A stretch of DNA of 64,000 nucleotides from JAOUEA01 sp963790335 (GTDB lineage Bacteria; Actinomycetota; UBA4738; HRBIN12). Made by a program: the position numbers and the translations under genes. The number at the start of each line of letters is the position of its first letter. The stretch's first letter is position 1. Of the stretch, positions 20,914 to 29,669 are shown one piece after another. The DNA lies in assembly GCA_963790335.1 (NCBI GenBank), contig CAWBOB010000001.1:310001-374000 (forward strand), in the 5' to 3' direction. The notes below the pieces were generated by a model. The model made no database searches, was not told the origin of the DNA, and was given only the letters and a program-made list of their open reading frames with translations.

Positions 20914-21282
20914 TCAGTCTTCCGCATCGGTATCGGCGCCCGGAGCGCGCGGGTGAGCGGAGTCTAGTCCCGCCCGGTGCGGCCAGCGACGACGCTTCCC
21001 GTGATGGTCCCTGAGCTGACGCTCGAGCTTGTCGGCCACACGATCGATGGCCGTGGGCACGTCGACGGCCTCGGCGTGGGCTCGGAACGTCTTGCGGGGG
21101 ATGTGGAGGGCGGCTTCGACCCGCTTCACGCCGTCGAGGGTGGGATAGTGCTCGGCGATCAGCTCGAGGTCCACCCGCGTGGTGCGTGGCTCCATGCGCT
21201 CGAGGTAAGCGAGCTTGTGCCCGGCGATCTCGCGCACCTCATCGGTCACGGGGAGCCCGCGACCGGTGAAGGTCAGATCCAT
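20914..21282 (-). CDS. hpf: Short ribosome hibernation promoting factor (HPF/YfiA family)
   Basis: A 122-residue protein with the HPF/RaiA fold: MDLTFTGRGLPVTDEVREIA, KLAYLERMEPRTTRVDLELI, VEAALHIPRKTFRAHAEAVD and VDVPTAIDRVADKLERQLRDHHGKR. These proteins occupy the mRNA channel and inactivate ribosomes in stationary phase. Most actinobacterial homologues are long forms with a C-terminal dimerisation domain; here the protein ends soon after the first domain with a low-complexity tail, so it is the short form. Start ATG 21282 matches the family N terminus; the frame is open further upstream without similarity. Neighbouring secA and comF are the usual company. Confidence 0.88.
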   Translation of the reverse strand: MDLTFTGRGLPVTDEVREIAGHKLAYLERMEPRTTRVDLELIAEHYPTLDGVKRVEAALHIPRKTFRAHAEAVDVPTAIDRVADKLERQLRDHHGKRRRWPHRAGLDSAHPRAPGADTDAED

Positions 21283-21503
21283 GTGCGCATCCGCCGCCTT
21301 CCGTCGCGTCGGGTGGACCCCCGGCCGGCTGACCTGGTCTTTTCCCCCACACCCGCCTGCCGGAGCGATCGCCGCCGATCGCAAGGACCGGGACTCCTGC
21401 TCTCTCTCGCCCGGGGGCGAGGCAGGACTTACATCTAAACCGCGCCATGCTCAGCGACCAAGGGTCGCCTTACGTGGGTCGTTTCGCCCGCGGCTGGCGT
21501 CGA
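21283..21503 (-). promoter_or_regulatory. Leader region upstream of hpf with two hairpins
   Basis: This 220-base gap holds two perfect inverted repeats: a 7-bp stem CTCGCCC/GGGCGAG at 21406-21421 and a 6-bp stem GCGATC/GATCGC at 21365-21382. TAAGTC near 21435 on the minus strand could be a -10. The region also contains the very end of comF hairpin sequence CCGGGG/CCCCGG at 21507-21523. Function of the hairpins is not known. Confidence 0.3.
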
Positions 21504-22244
21504 CTACCGGGGAAGATCCCCGGGCAACCACAGACCCGGACGAGGGCCCGGTCGAGTATAGGCAGGTCGCCCTGCGCGCAGGAGGGCGCGCGCAGCGACG
21601 ACGAGCATCACCCGAGAGGCGCCGGCATCGAGCAAGGCCTCGGCGCACGCCGCTGCCGTGGCGCCCGTCGTCAGCACGTCGTCGACGAGCAACACCGCCG
21701 AGGGAACCCGGGAACGACCGCGAACGACGAAAGCCCCGTGCATGGCCGCGCGGCGCTCCACGGCGTCGCGCTTGGCCTGGGGACCCGCCGACCGCACCCG
21801 CCTGAGCAGGCATCTCGCCGGCAGCCCGAGCTCGCGTGCGACTTCGACGGCGAGCTCCTTGGCCTGGTCGAAGCCTCGCTCGGCCTTGCGACGGCGCGTG
21901 AGCGGCACCCAGGTCACGACGTCGGCCCCTCGCGGTCCCGTCGCGGCCATGGCGTGCCCGAGCGCCCGCCCGACGCCTCGCACCCCGCGGTACTTGAGAT
22001 GATGCACCGCTCGACGCGCGGGACCCTCGAACGCGAACGGGGCTCGCACCAGCGCGATCGGATCGGGGGGACAGTCACGGCAGCCGCCCGACGTGGCGTG
22101 TGGCGAGGGAGCCCCGCACCGGTCGCACCATGGCGGAGCCAGCGCGATGAGATCGCCGCGGCACCGGTCGCAGAAGGGCCACGCGCCCGCGCCGCACCCG
22201 GCGCACCGCGGCGGGAACACGACGTCGAGAGCGCGGTGCAGCAT
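21504..22244 (-). CDS. comF: ComF family phosphoribosyltransferase-like protein
   Basis: A 246-residue ComF protein. The N-terminal zinc-binding part has CAGCGAGAWPFCDRCRGDL and CDRCGAPSP...CRDCPP; the middle has the characteristic LKYRGVRGVGRALG and WVPLTRRRKAERGFDQAKEL; the C-terminal PRPP-binding loop is VLLVDDVLTTGATAAACAEA. ComF is needed for DNA uptake in naturally competent species, but homologues are widespread without known competence. The start ATG 22244 is supported by TACGGT six bases upstream (leaderless). Confidence 0.93.
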   Translation of the reverse strand: MLHRALDVVFPPRCAGCGAGAWPFCDRCRGDLIALAPPWCDRCGAPSPHATSGGCRDCPPDPIALVRAPFAFEGPARRAVHHLKYRGVRGVGRALGHAMAATGPRGADVVTWVPLTRRRKAERGFDQAKELAVEVARELGLPARCLLRRVRSAGPQAKRDAVERRAAMHGAFVVRGRSRVPSAVLLVDDVLTTGATAAACAEALLDAGASRVMLVVAARALLRAGRPAYTRPGPRPGLWLPGDLPR

Positions 22245-22250
22245 CGACCG

Positions 22251-22256
22251 ACCGTA
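22251..22256 (-). promoter_or_regulatory. -10 element TACGGT, leaderless, for comF
   Basis: On the minus strand TACGGT ends 6 bases before the ATG at 22244. Confidence 0.45.
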
Positions 22257-22285
22257 TCGGCGAGGTGCGACATGGGGCGATGCGG

Positions 22286-22912
22286 CTACGGCAGTGCGAT
22301 CTCCAACGCTCGCTCGGCCCCGCGCGCCGTGATCGCCATCGATGAGTGAGATTTCGGCGCCGGATAGGTCCTGACCCGGCCGCGACCGGTATCGGGATCG
22401 TAGTCGTCGTCGATCTGCGGCAGGGTAACGTCGTCGACCGAGAGGGCGAGACCGGCACGAGCCGGCGCCTGGTAGGTCACCCGCACCGAATCGGTCGCGC
22501 ACTCCACCTGTTCGATCGTGACGCTCACCGACCCCGTGACGAGCTCACGGCCGACGGGGGCGGCGCCACGGCGCATGGACCCTCGCGGCCAGGCGACGAC
22601 GAAACGGTCTCCGGGCCGCACGACTCCCTCGTCGCCGTCGACGGCCACGTCGAGCTCGAGCTGGTACCAGCCGGGCCCGAGATCGAGGAGCGGCAGCTCG
22701 AAGGGCACGAAGAGGTCGAGGTGGGGCGCCACGTCGAGCGTCGCGGCTTCCACGTTCATGGGCTGGGCCTGGCCACCAGCGAGCTCGACGACGCGCGCCA
22801 TATCGATCCGCACCTGGTGAGGGTCGGGATCAGCGCCGCGCAGCACGAACGCCCCTTTCAGGGTCGCCGGGAAACGCTCGTAGTGCGCGCGGATCGAGAC
22901 GCGTTCGTCCAT
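22286..22912 (-). CDS. Conserved-looking protein of unknown function, last gene of the manB operon
   Basis: A 208-residue protein I do not recognise. It has no signal peptide or membrane helix. The sequence is rich in alternating hydrophobic residues (FVPFELPLLDLGPGWYQLEL, SVSVTIEQVECATDSVRVTY), which suggests one or two beta-sandwich domains. It begins four bases after the ahcY stop on the same strand, so it is probably cotranslated with the SAH-salvage genes. A link to that pathway is only by position. Confidence 0.6.
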   Translation of the reverse strand: MDERVSIRAHYERFPATLKGAFVLRGADPDPHQVRIDMARVVELAGGQAQPMNVEAATLDVAPHLDLFVPFELPLLDLGPGWYQLELDVAVDGDEGVVRPGDRFVVAWPRGSMRRGAAPVGRELVTGSVSVTIEQVECATDSVRVTYQAPARAGLALSVDDVTLPQIDDDYDPDTGRGRVRTYPAPKSHSSMAITARGAERALEIALP

Positions 22913-22915
22913 CGG

Positions 22916-24172
22916 TCAGGTTCCTTGTTCCCAGCTGCTCAGGTATCGCTCCTGCTCAGCCGTGAGGTCGTCGATCTCGACCCCCATGGCATGCAGCTTG
23001 AGACGCGCCACGTCCTTGTCGATCTCGACGGGCACCGGGTACACGCGCGGCTCGAGCTGACCGCGGTTGGCGACCACCCATTCAGCCGCCAGGGCCTGAT
23101 TGGCGAACGACATGTCCATGACCGCCGCCGGGTGGCCCTCGGCCGCCGACAGATTCACCAGGCGGCCCTCGCCGAGCAGGTACAGACGCCGGGCGTCGGC
23201 CAGCGTGTACTCGTCGACGAACTCACGGACCCGGCGCACCCCCCCGGTTCCGAGCTCCCGGAGGGCGATCTTGTCGATCTCCACGTCGAAGTGGCCGGAG
23301 TTCGCGAGCATGGCACCGTCGTGCATGAGCTCCATGTGCTCCGCTCGGATCACGCTCGTGTCGCCGGTGAGGGTGATGAAGATGTCGCCCACACGAGCCG
23401 CATCCCGCAGGGGCATGACCCGGTACCCCTCCATCACCGCCTCGATCGCGGCCGTCGGGTCGACCTCGGTGACGATCACGTGGGCGCCCATGCCCCGGGC
23501 GCGCGAGGCGACCCCCCGACCGCACATGCCGTATCCGCAGACCACGATCGTGCGACCGGCCAGCAATCGGTTGGTCGCCCGCATGATCGCGTCGATCGTC
23601 GACTGGCCCGTGCCGAACCTGTTGTCGAACAGGTGCTTCGTGTCGGCGTCGTTGACGCTGACGATCGGATAGCGGAGCGCACCGTCGGACGCCATCGCGC
23701 GCAGCCGGATCACCCCGGTCGTCGTCTCCTCGGTGCCGCCGATGATCTCGCCGATCTGATCGGCGCGTTCCTTGTGCAGCACGCTCACCATGTCGGCGCC
23801 GTCGTCCATCGTGATGTTCGGCCTGATGTCGAGCACGGCGTTGATGTGCTTGAAGAACGTGTCGGTGTCCTCGCCTTTGATCGCGTAGGTGTCGATGCCG
23901 GCCTCGACCAGAGCGGCGGCGGTCTCGTCCTGGGTCGACAGCGGGTTCGAGGCGCAGAGCGCCACCTCCGCGCCGCCGGCCTGCAGCGTGAGCATCAGGT
24001 TCGCGGTCTCGGTGGTCACGTGCAGGCACGCGCCCACCCGGATGCCGTCGAGCGGGCGCTCCTTCTCGAATCGTTCCTTGATCAGCGCGAGCACGGGCAT
24101 CTCAGCGCCTGCCCAGTCGATGCGGGCACGCCCCTCCGGAGCGAGCGAGGGATCGAGGATATCGAAGGTCAT
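22916..24172 (-). CDS. ahcY: Adenosylhomocysteinase
   Basis: A 418-residue enzyme that reversibly hydrolyses S-adenosyl-L-homocysteine to adenosine and homocysteine, removing the inhibitor of methyltransferases. Recognisable parts: HVTTETANLMLTLQAGGAEV, ASNPLSTQDETAAAL, the NAD-binding GYGMCGRGVASRARGMGA (about residues 217-234), SGHFDVEID and the closing LTAEQERYLSSWEQGT. It lacks the roughly 40-residue insertion of mycobacterial SahH (about 495 residues) and its C terminus resembles the short form found in archaea and Thermotogota. The ATG overlaps the stop of the nucleoside phosphorylase (ATGA). Confidence 0.96.
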   Translation of the reverse strand: MTFDILDPSLAPEGRARIDWAGAEMPVLALIKERFEKERPLDGIRVGACLHVTTETANLMLTLQAGGAEVALCASNPLSTQDETAAALVEAGIDTYAIKGEDTDTFFKHINAVLDIRPNITMDDGADMVSVLHKERADQIGEIIGGTEETTTGVIRLRAMASDGALRYPIVSVNDADTKHLFDNRFGTGQSTIDAIMRATNRLLAGRTIVVCGYGMCGRGVASRARGMGAHVIVTEVDPTAAIEAVMEGYRVMPLRDAARVGDIFITLTGDTSVIRAEHMELMHDGAMLANSGHFDVEIDKIALRELGTGGVRRVREFVDEYTLADARRLYLLGEGRLVNLSAAEGHPAAVMDMSFANQALAAEWVVANRGQLEPRVYPVPVEIDKDVARLKLHAMGVEIDDLTAEQERYLSSWEQGT

Positions 24173-25018
24173 ACGGTCTCCTTGGTCGTCAGGCGGGGCA
24201 TGAGGTCGACGAGGAGCGCGACCGACCGCGACCGCCGTCTCGTTGGAGACGCGGACGACATCATCATGGTCGTACGGTTCCCCGAACGCGTTGGTGATCG
24301 AGCAGAGTCCGAGCACGCGCATCCCGAGCGCGGCGGCGGGCAACGCTTCGGGCACCATCGACATGCCGACCACCGTCGCGCCTGCTCGCTGCAACATCGC
24401 CACCTCGGTCGGGGTCTCGTAGGCGGGGCCACTCATCGCCGCGTACACGCCGACCGACGACGCGACCCCGAGCGCCTGCGCTCGCTCCGCCGCGAGTTCG
24501 CGCAGGGAGGCATCGTAGACCTCGGTCGTCGAGATGAACGTGGGCATGCCGTCGGGATACCGCCACCCACGCAGGGGCGCTTCCCCCATCATGTTCAGGT
24601 GGTCGCGCACGATCACGACGGTGCCTGCGGCCTCCCCCGGGCGCAGCCCACCGACGGCCGCCGTGAGGACCATCGTGTCGGCGCCGAGCTCATGGCTCAG
24701 GCGAGGCAGCAACGCCGGAACGTCCATGCCGTGGCCTTCATAGAAGTGGAACCGTCCGTGGAACGCCGCGACCGGTAGTCCGGCGAGACGGCCGAGCACG
24801 AGTCTGCCCGCGTGCCCCGGGACCCCCGACGGCGGGAAGCCGGGCAGGTCCGTGTACGCGAAGGTGGCGTCTTCCTCCAGATGCTGTGCGAGCGCAGGGC
24901 CGAGCCCCGACCCCAGGACGATGCCGGCCACGGGGGCCAGCTCGGACCGGTCGCGGATGACCGCGGCGGCGCGTGCCGCCAGATCGTCACCGGGACCGGG
25001 CGGGTCGAGCGCCGTCAC
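24169..25018 (-). CDS. Purine-nucleoside phosphorylase (trimeric PNP family), one frame break near the C terminus
   Basis: About 282 residues. It has the trimeric PNP motifs GSGLGPALAQHL (phosphate loop), GHAGRLVLGRL, HGRFHFYEGH, LTAAVGGLRPGEAAG, SGPAYETPTEVAML, GMSMVPEA and SITNAFGEPYDH with the base-contacting Asn. It cleaves purine nucleosides with phosphate; methylthioadenosine specificity cannot be excluded by eye. Near 24222, in a repetitive CGGTCGCGGTCGGTCGCG stretch, the frame slips: the true end is VALLVDLMPRLTTKETV, closing in the ATGA overlap with ahcY. Without the correction the reading frame would fuse PNP and AhcY into a spurious 700-residue protein. GTG start overlaps the isomerase stop (GTGA). 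Confidence 0.85.
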
Positions 25019-26082
25019 GTCGCCGCCGCCGAGTCGAGGGCTGCCTTGAGGCGCACGATCGCGTCGATCGGCGACGGGTCGACATCGTGCAGGAGCCCGA
25101 CGTAACAGCTCGTGAAGTCGCCCATGATCGCGAGCGAGAGGAACCGTGACAGGGTCGTGCGCCCGGTCGCCCAGACCTCCTCGGTCACAGCACCGGCATC
25201 ACGGGCGATCTCGAGCGAGACCGGGAATCGCACCGCGACGTCGGGATGCTCACCCTCGTCGCGCAGCGCGACCACGAAGGAGCTCCGGCCTCGATCGTTC
25301 GACCACCCCACGACCTCGTTGTGGTCGAGCTCGGGAAGGGCCGATGCCCACGACGGCACCTTGCCGTTCTCGTTCATCTGCGCCTTCCAGCGACCGGCCG
25401 CAGCCGATCCCACACCCGACCCACCCCAGATGACGGGCTCGCGATCGCCGATGCGCATCGCGAGTGCCTTGGCCTCGTTCAGCTCCAGCGGCACCTCCGG
25501 CGCCAGGGCTCCGACCAGCGGCTCCAGCACGCCGACGGCCTCGCTCACGTCGTCGGCCAGCCGGGGAAGGAGCCCGACCTGCTCCATCGCACCGAGCACA
25601 GCGAACGAGATGTAGCCGAGCGCAGCCCGGGGCAGGTACCCACCCGGGATGCGGACCGACGCGATGCCGAGCTCCTCGGCGCGTTCGGCGAGCGTGCCCC
25701 CCGAGGTGATCGGCACGACGCGCGCCCCGCGAGATCGCGCTTCCTCGAAGCACGCCAGGGTCTCGGCCGTGCCGCCGGAGTACGAGGAGCAGACCACGAG
25801 GCTGTGCGGCCCCACCCATGCCGGGAGCACCGGGGAGCGGACCACCTCGACGGGCACGGCCAACCGATCGCCGTAGGTGGCGCGCAACACGTCGCCGGCG
25901 ATGCCAGAGCCGCCCATGCCGCAGAACGCGACCGCGGTGATGCCGTCGGCGAGCGGAAGCCCGTTCGTCGCCATCGCCGCCTCGTAGCCGACTGCAGCGT
26001 GGGCGGGCAGCGAAGCGACCGCCCCGAGCATGTCACCGGCGTCGAGCGCCCGCAGCGCTCCGACGTCGTCGAGGTCGGTCAT
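25015..26082 (-). CDS. Bifunctional phosphoglucose/phosphomannose isomerase (SIS domain)
   Basis: A 355-residue protein with two SIS domains: FCGMGGSGIAGDVLRATYGD (about residues 53-72), CSSYSGGTAETLACFEEARS with the phosphate-binding Ser/Thr loop (about 97-117), and a second domain with WGGSGVGSAAAGRWKAQMNE. It fits the bacterial/archaeal Pgi/Pmi family interconverting fructose-6-phosphate with glucose- or mannose-6-phosphate. Adjacent manB would take the mannose-6-phosphate onward. In M. tuberculosis a SIS protein occupies the same position beside manB. Overlaps both neighbours by ATGA/GTGA. Confidence 0.87.
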   Translation of the reverse strand: MTDLDDVGALRALDAGDMLGAVASLPAHAAVGYEAAMATNGLPLADGITAVAFCGMGGSGIAGDVLRATYGDRLAVPVEVVRSPVLPAWVGPHSLVVCSSYSGGTAETLACFEEARSRGARVVPITSGGTLAERAEELGIASVRIPGGYLPRAALGYISFAVLGAMEQVGLLPRLADDVSEAVGVLEPLVGALAPEVPLELNEAKALAMRIGDREPVIWGGSGVGSAAAGRWKAQMNENGKVPSWASALPELDHNEVVGWSNDRGRSSFVVALRDEGEHPDVAVRFPVSLEIARDAGAVTEEVWATGRTTLSRFLSLAIMGDFTSCYVGLLHDVDPSPIDAIVRLKAALDSAAAT

Positions 26083-26273
26083 CGCTTCCCCGGCGCGCCG
26101 TCGGGCTTGCGAGCCTCGTCGATGAGCATCACGGGGATGTCGTCACGGATCGGGTACGCGTAGCCGCAGGTGCTGCAGACCAAGAGCTGCTCGGACTCCC
26201 GGTAGTCGAGATCGCCACGGTCGTTGGGGCAGACGAGGATCTCCAGCAGCTCTGGATCGAGGGTCACGGTCAC
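26079..26273 (-). CDS. Trm112/UPF0434-like small zinc-ribbon protein
   Basis: Sixty-four residues: LDPELLEILVCPNDRGDLDY, then LLVCSTCGYAYPIRDDIPVMLID. The closing YPIRDDIPVML is the signature of the Trm112-like family, which activates methyltransferases in eukaryotes and archaea and has unclear roles in bacteria. Only three of the four usual cysteines are present (CPND instead of CPxC), so zinc binding may be weakened. The GTG at 26273 overlaps the manB stop by four bases; a second GTG lies two codons later. Confidence 0.8.
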   Translation of the reverse strand: MTVTLDPELLEILVCPNDRGDLDYRESEQLLVCSTCGYAYPIRDDIPVMLIDEARKPDGAPGKR

Positions 26274-27625
26274 TCCTTGTCGTCGTCGGCTCGGATCAGC
26301 GCGAGCACCTCGGCGGTCTTGTCGGCCAGCAGTTCGGAGGTTCGTGCCTCGGCGTTCAGCCTGAGCAGCGGCTCGGTGTTCGAGGGGCGCACGTTGCACC
26401 ACCAGTCGTCGAACTCTACCGTCAGCCCGTCGAGCCGGTCCTGCCTCCCGTCGGCGTAGTGCGCGGCGATCTCCTCGATCCGGGCGGCCGGGTCCTCGAC
26501 CTCGGAGTTGATCTCGCCCGACGCCTCGTAGCGACGGAGCGGGGCCAGCAGCTCGGAGAGCGGCCTGTCGGCTTTGGAGAGCTCGCCCAGCGCCGCGACC
26601 GCCGCGATCAGGCCGGAGTCGGCCCGGTAGTTCTCACGGAAGTAGTAGTGCCCCGAATGCTCACCGCCGAAGATCGCCCCGGTCTCGGCCATCACCTGCT
26701 TGATGAACGAGTGCCCGACGCGCGTGCGGACCGGCTCGCCGCCGTGCTCGCGGATGACCTCGGGCACGGTCCAAGAGCAGATCAGGTTGTGCACGATCTT
26801 CGCGCCGGGCTCGTGCTCGAGCATGGCGATCGCCACGAGTGCCGTGAGCAGGGACCCGCTCACGTCCTGCGCGCGCTCGTCGATCAGGAAGACCCGATCG
26901 GCGTCGCCATCGAACGCCAGCCCGATGTCGGCGCCGTGCTCCACCACGGCGGCCTTGAGGTCCCGCTGGTTCTCGGGATCGATGGGATCGGCCGGGTGAT
27001 TCGGGAACGTGCCGTCGAGCTCGGGGAACAGGTGGTGCAGCGTGACCGGCAGCCGCCGCATCACCGCGGGAACCACGAGGCCGCCCATGCCGTTGGCCGT
27101 GTCGGCGACGACCGTCAACGGCCGCATGGCGTCGACGTCGATGAACGAGAGCACGTGCTCGACGTAGTCGTCGAGCAGATCGCGTTCCTGCACGGAACCG
27201 CGATCGCCCGACACCGGCACCGCATCGTGCTCGACCATGTCCCGGATGGTGCGCAACCCCGTCTCCTCGCCGACCGGCTTGGCGCCCGCGAGACAGAACT
27301 TCATGCCGTTGTACTGCTTGGGGTTGTGGCTCGCGGTCAGCATGATGCCGGGCATGTCGAGCGAACCCGAGGCGAAGTAGAGCAGGTCGGTCGACGCGAG
27401 ACCCAGGTCGACCACGTGCACCCCGGTCGACGTGGCCCCGTCGGCGATGCCGCGGGCGAGCTCTGGCGAGCTCAGGCGGCAGTCGCGTCCGATGACGATG
27501 CTCGAGGCACCGCTCCAGCGCGCGAAGGCCGCGCCGATGCGCCGCACGAGCTCGACGTCGAGGTCGTCGGGCACGACGCCACGAACGTCGTACGCCTTGA
27601 AGATGCGATCGAGATCACGGGGCAC
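26270..27625 (-). CDS. manB: Phosphomannomutase/phosphoglucomutase
   Basis: A 451-residue alpha-D-phosphohexomutase. Motifs: YDVRG near the N terminus, the phosphoserine loop TASHNPKQYNGMKF (about residues 97-110), metal-binding FDGDADRVFLID (about 237-248), sugar-specificity GGEHSGHYYF (about 319-328) and the phosphate-binding RPSNTEPLLRLNAEA at the C terminus. It converts mannose-6-phosphate to mannose-1-phosphate, feeding GDP-mannose, which is used for mannosylated glycans. First gene of a tightly overlapping operon (manB, Trm112-like, isomerase, PNP, ahcY, unknown). GTG start with a leaderless TAACAT -10. Confidence 0.95.
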   Translation of the reverse strand: MPRDLDRIFKAYDVRGVVPDDLDVELVRRIGAAFARWSGASSIVIGRDCRLSSPELARGIADGATSTGVHVVDLGLASTDLLYFASGSLDMPGIMLTASHNPKQYNGMKFCLAGAKPVGEETGLRTIRDMVEHDAVPVSGDRGSVQERDLLDDYVEHVLSFIDVDAMRPLTVVADTANGMGGLVVPAVMRRLPVTLHHLFPELDGTFPNHPADPIDPENQRDLKAAVVEHGADIGLAFDGDADRVFLIDERAQDVSGSLLTALVAIAMLEHEPGAKIVHNLICSWTVPEVIREHGGEPVRTRVGHSFIKQVMAETGAIFGGEHSGHYYFRENYRADSGLIAAVAALGELSKADRPLSELLAPLRRYEASGEINSEVEDPAARIEEIAAHYADGRQDRLDGLTVEFDDWWCNVRPSNTEPLLRLNAEARTSELLADKTAEVLALIRADDDKE

Positions 27626-27631
27626 TCCCGC

Positions 27632-27637
27632 ATGTTA
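27632..27637 (-). promoter_or_regulatory. -10 element TAACAT, leaderless, for the manB operon
   Basis: On the minus strand TAACAT ends 6 bases before the GTG at 27625. Confidence 0.45.
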
Positions 27638-27707
27638 CGAAGGGTGCGCGTCGCCCGTCAGACGACCCATGCGTCGGCCCTGCCGGGCAGGTCGGGTCGC
27701 TGCGTGT

Positions 27708-27884
27708 CTACTTCTCGACGACGAGTCCGATCACCGATGCGAGCGGCACCTCGTCGCCGTCGCGGTACCACCACTTCGCCTCGCAATGGTGGCAGGTGCT
27801 GAACGAGAGGTCGCGGCCACCGACCGACATGGAGATCGCGATGAGGTCACCGACTCGGCACTGGGGACAGGTTCCGGTTTCCAT
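27708..27884 (-). CDS. Small zinc-ribbon protein
   Basis: Fifty-eight residues with two Cys pairs, TCPQCRVGDL and STCHHCEAKWWYRDGDEV, typical of a single zinc ribbon; the remainder is beta-rich. It lies between DUF3499 and manB on the same strand, a position where short zinc proteins occur in other actinobacteria. Function unknown; a role in RNA or DNA contact is possible. A GTG at 27908 would add eight residues; neither start has an obvious Shine-Dalgarno. Confidence 0.65.
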   Translation of the reverse strand: METGTCPQCRVGDLIAISMSVGGRDLSFSTCHHCEAKWWYRDGDEVPLASVIGLVVEK

Positions 27885-28049
27885 GTCAGGAGTCTCGGCC
27901 GTCGGCACGCTCGGAGCACATGGCCCGGCGCAGCCATTTCGATGGGCCCGCCGGGCCGTGGGGAGCCTGGTCCGCGTCTGACGCTGCGAGCCCCATCCGG
28001 GGGACGCTCGGGGTGGTCCGGCCGAGCCGATCGCGGCATCGGCCTGCGG

Positions 28050-28277
28050 TCAAACGGCGAGCGCGTCCTCAGCTTCCGGCAGGCGTGCGACGCGGGAATC
28101 GTCGACCGCCCATCCCACCGGCGGGGTCATGCGGTCCACATGCTCACGACAGAGGTCGAGCAGGTTGCGATCGCGCTCGGGGAGCAGATCGGCGATCATG
28201 ACGCGCCGCTCCGCATACCTGAGCGAGACGGTGGCCACGGGCTCGGCGTCACATCGCATCTTGGCGCAGGTTCGCAT
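28050..28277 (-). CDS. DUF3499 family protein
   Basis: Seventy-five residues matching DUF3499: MRTCAKMRCDAEPVATVSLRYAERR at the start, and DLCREHVDRMTPPVGWAVDD with the conserved Cys/His pair. The CxxxxC...CxxH set suggests a metal site. Function unknown; the family is confined to actinobacteria and sits next to manB and whiB2 in mycobacteria, as it does approximately here. A TAGGGT -10 lies 6 bases before the ATG (leaderless), and a motif shared with the whiB upstream region lies just beyond it. Confidence 0.85.
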   Translation of the reverse strand: MRTCAKMRCDAEPVATVSLRYAERRVMIADLLPERDRNLLDLCREHVDRMTPPVGWAVDDSRVARLPEAEDALAV

Positions 28278-28283
28278 GCGCCG

Positions 28284-28289
28284 ACCCTA
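28284..28289 (-). promoter_or_regulatory. -10 element TAGGGT, leaderless, for DUF3499
   Basis: On the minus strand TAGGGT ends 6 bases before the ATG at 28277. Confidence 0.45.
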
Positions 28290-28290
28290 G

Positions 28291-28307
28291 ATGACATCCG
28301 TGTGATC
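28291..28307 (-). promoter_or_regulatory. Candidate operator shared with the whiB upstream region
   Basis: The plus strand reads ATGACATCCGTGTGATC, identical at 14 of 17 positions to ATCACATCGGTGTGATT upstream of whiB (34867-34883) and in the same orientation relative to its gene. It abuts the -10 box of DUF3499, a position where a bound protein would affect initiation. The gap 28308-28483 holds nothing else recognised. Confidence 0.35.
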
Positions 28308-28483
28308 TCCAAGCACCTGCTGCGACCAGTTGCCGACCAGCGGATGTCTCGAGCCCGCACACAGATGTACCCCGCAGTGGCGCTCCGGTTTCCCATCGCG
28401 TCGCTACGGGGTACGAGATGAACCCTACGCGAAGGTCCGGGCCGGCGGCAAGGATCGGGGAGAGAAAGAGTGACAACTCCCGT

Positions 28484-29603
28484 TCAGACGTTGACCGCGT
28501 CGGGCGTGTCTCCCTCGACCGCGTCGGCCGGACGCGAGCCGACGACGATGACCCTCGTGCCGACGTCGACCATCGGATACAGCGCCTCGATCTCGGCGTT
28601 GTGCATACGGATGCATCCGTGGGACGCGTACGTGCCGATCGAGCTGTCGGCCGGAGTGCCGTGGATCCGGATCAGTCCCGGGGCCGTGATGTAGAGCGCC
28701 CGAGTGCCCATGGGCGCCGTCGGCCCGCCCGGCACGACCGCAGGAAGGTCGGCGCCCCAGCTGTCGAGCGCTGGGTTGTACCAGGTCGGGTTGACGGCCT
28801 TGCGATAGAGGTTCCAGTCGCCCGACTGGCGTCGTCCAGCCCGGCATGGCCGTCGCCACCGACCAGGTGCGGATGATGTCGAAGCCCTCGTAGAGGTAAA
28901 GCTTGTTCTCGTCGACCCGAACGACGATGGTGCGAGGCATGGTGCGCTCGGTCACCTTCGGCTGGACCTTCAGCACGGGCAGCACGATGTCGCCGATGGC
29001 CCGCGTCCGCAGCGCCGCCCGAAGCGACGATCGGGCCTGCACGAAGTCCAGCGCGCGCCCAGGCCTGGACCGCACGAACCGCAGTCGTCCGTCGTCGTAG
29101 GTGATGTCGGCGCTGCGCGGCTTGACCGCCAGGTCGTGAGCGACACGCGTGAGCACGGCGTCGACACGACCCGCGCCGGAGTATCCGAGGTCGACCTCTT
29201 GCCCGATGGACTCGTCGTTGAACCGGTGCCAGAAGCGCGACAGCGTGCTCATCGAATCACCCAGCGCCAGGGCGTGATTGACGGCTGCGACCGCGTTGGC
29301 ACGTTGCCCGAGCTCCCCGAGCGACACGTTCCAGGATCGATCGCGGGCGCGGAGCTCGATCCGGCTCCGCAGCTCGACATCGGCCGCGATACGCACGGCG
29401 TCGATGGCCTCGGCACGCGTCATGCCGCCGACGTCGACTCCTGCGATCACCACGCCGGGCAGGATGCGGTCGGCGTGTGAGGACTCGTAGCGGTAGGCGG
29501 AATACGCCGCGCCGCCTGCGACCAGCACGACGACACCCGTGACGATGGCGACGACGGCGATCGCGCGACGCTTGCGGGCTGGAGCGTGTATCCCTCTGGA
29601 CAT
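28484..29603 (-). CDS. L,D-transpeptidase (YkuD) with N-terminal peptidoglycan-binding-like domain, one frame break
   Basis: About 372 residues. A short cytoplasmic start and one anchor helix (AIAVVAIVTGVVVLVAGGAA) lead into VanW/PG-binding_4-like repeats (GVVIAGVDVGGMTRAEAIDA onward) and a C-terminal YkuD domain: TIVVRVDENKLYLYEGFDII, then HGTPADSSIGTYASHGCIRM with the catalytic Cys. The enzyme makes 3-3 (meso-DAP to meso-DAP) peptidoglycan cross-links and probably acts outside the membrane. Near 28822 the frame breaks by one base (GTCGGGCGACTGG); the true continuation is DWNLYRKAVNPTWYNPALDS. The catalytic residues lie in the second frame. Confidence 0.85.
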
Positions 29604-29669
29604 CGGCTATCCCTGCCTCGATGGACCGGGTCATGATACGGGACGACGCAACCCTCGCTCGTCGGCCGT

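Noticed and set aside
22346..24778. Long open frame opposite ahcY and the nucleoside phosphorylase
   Set aside because: Composition is Arg/His/Gly-rich without any family signature; antisense shadow of coding sequence.
22916..25018. A single PNP-AhcY fusion protein
   Set aside because: The joining residues are Arg/Pro-rich and arise from a frame slip; another frame gives the proper PNP end and an ATGA overlap with ahcY.
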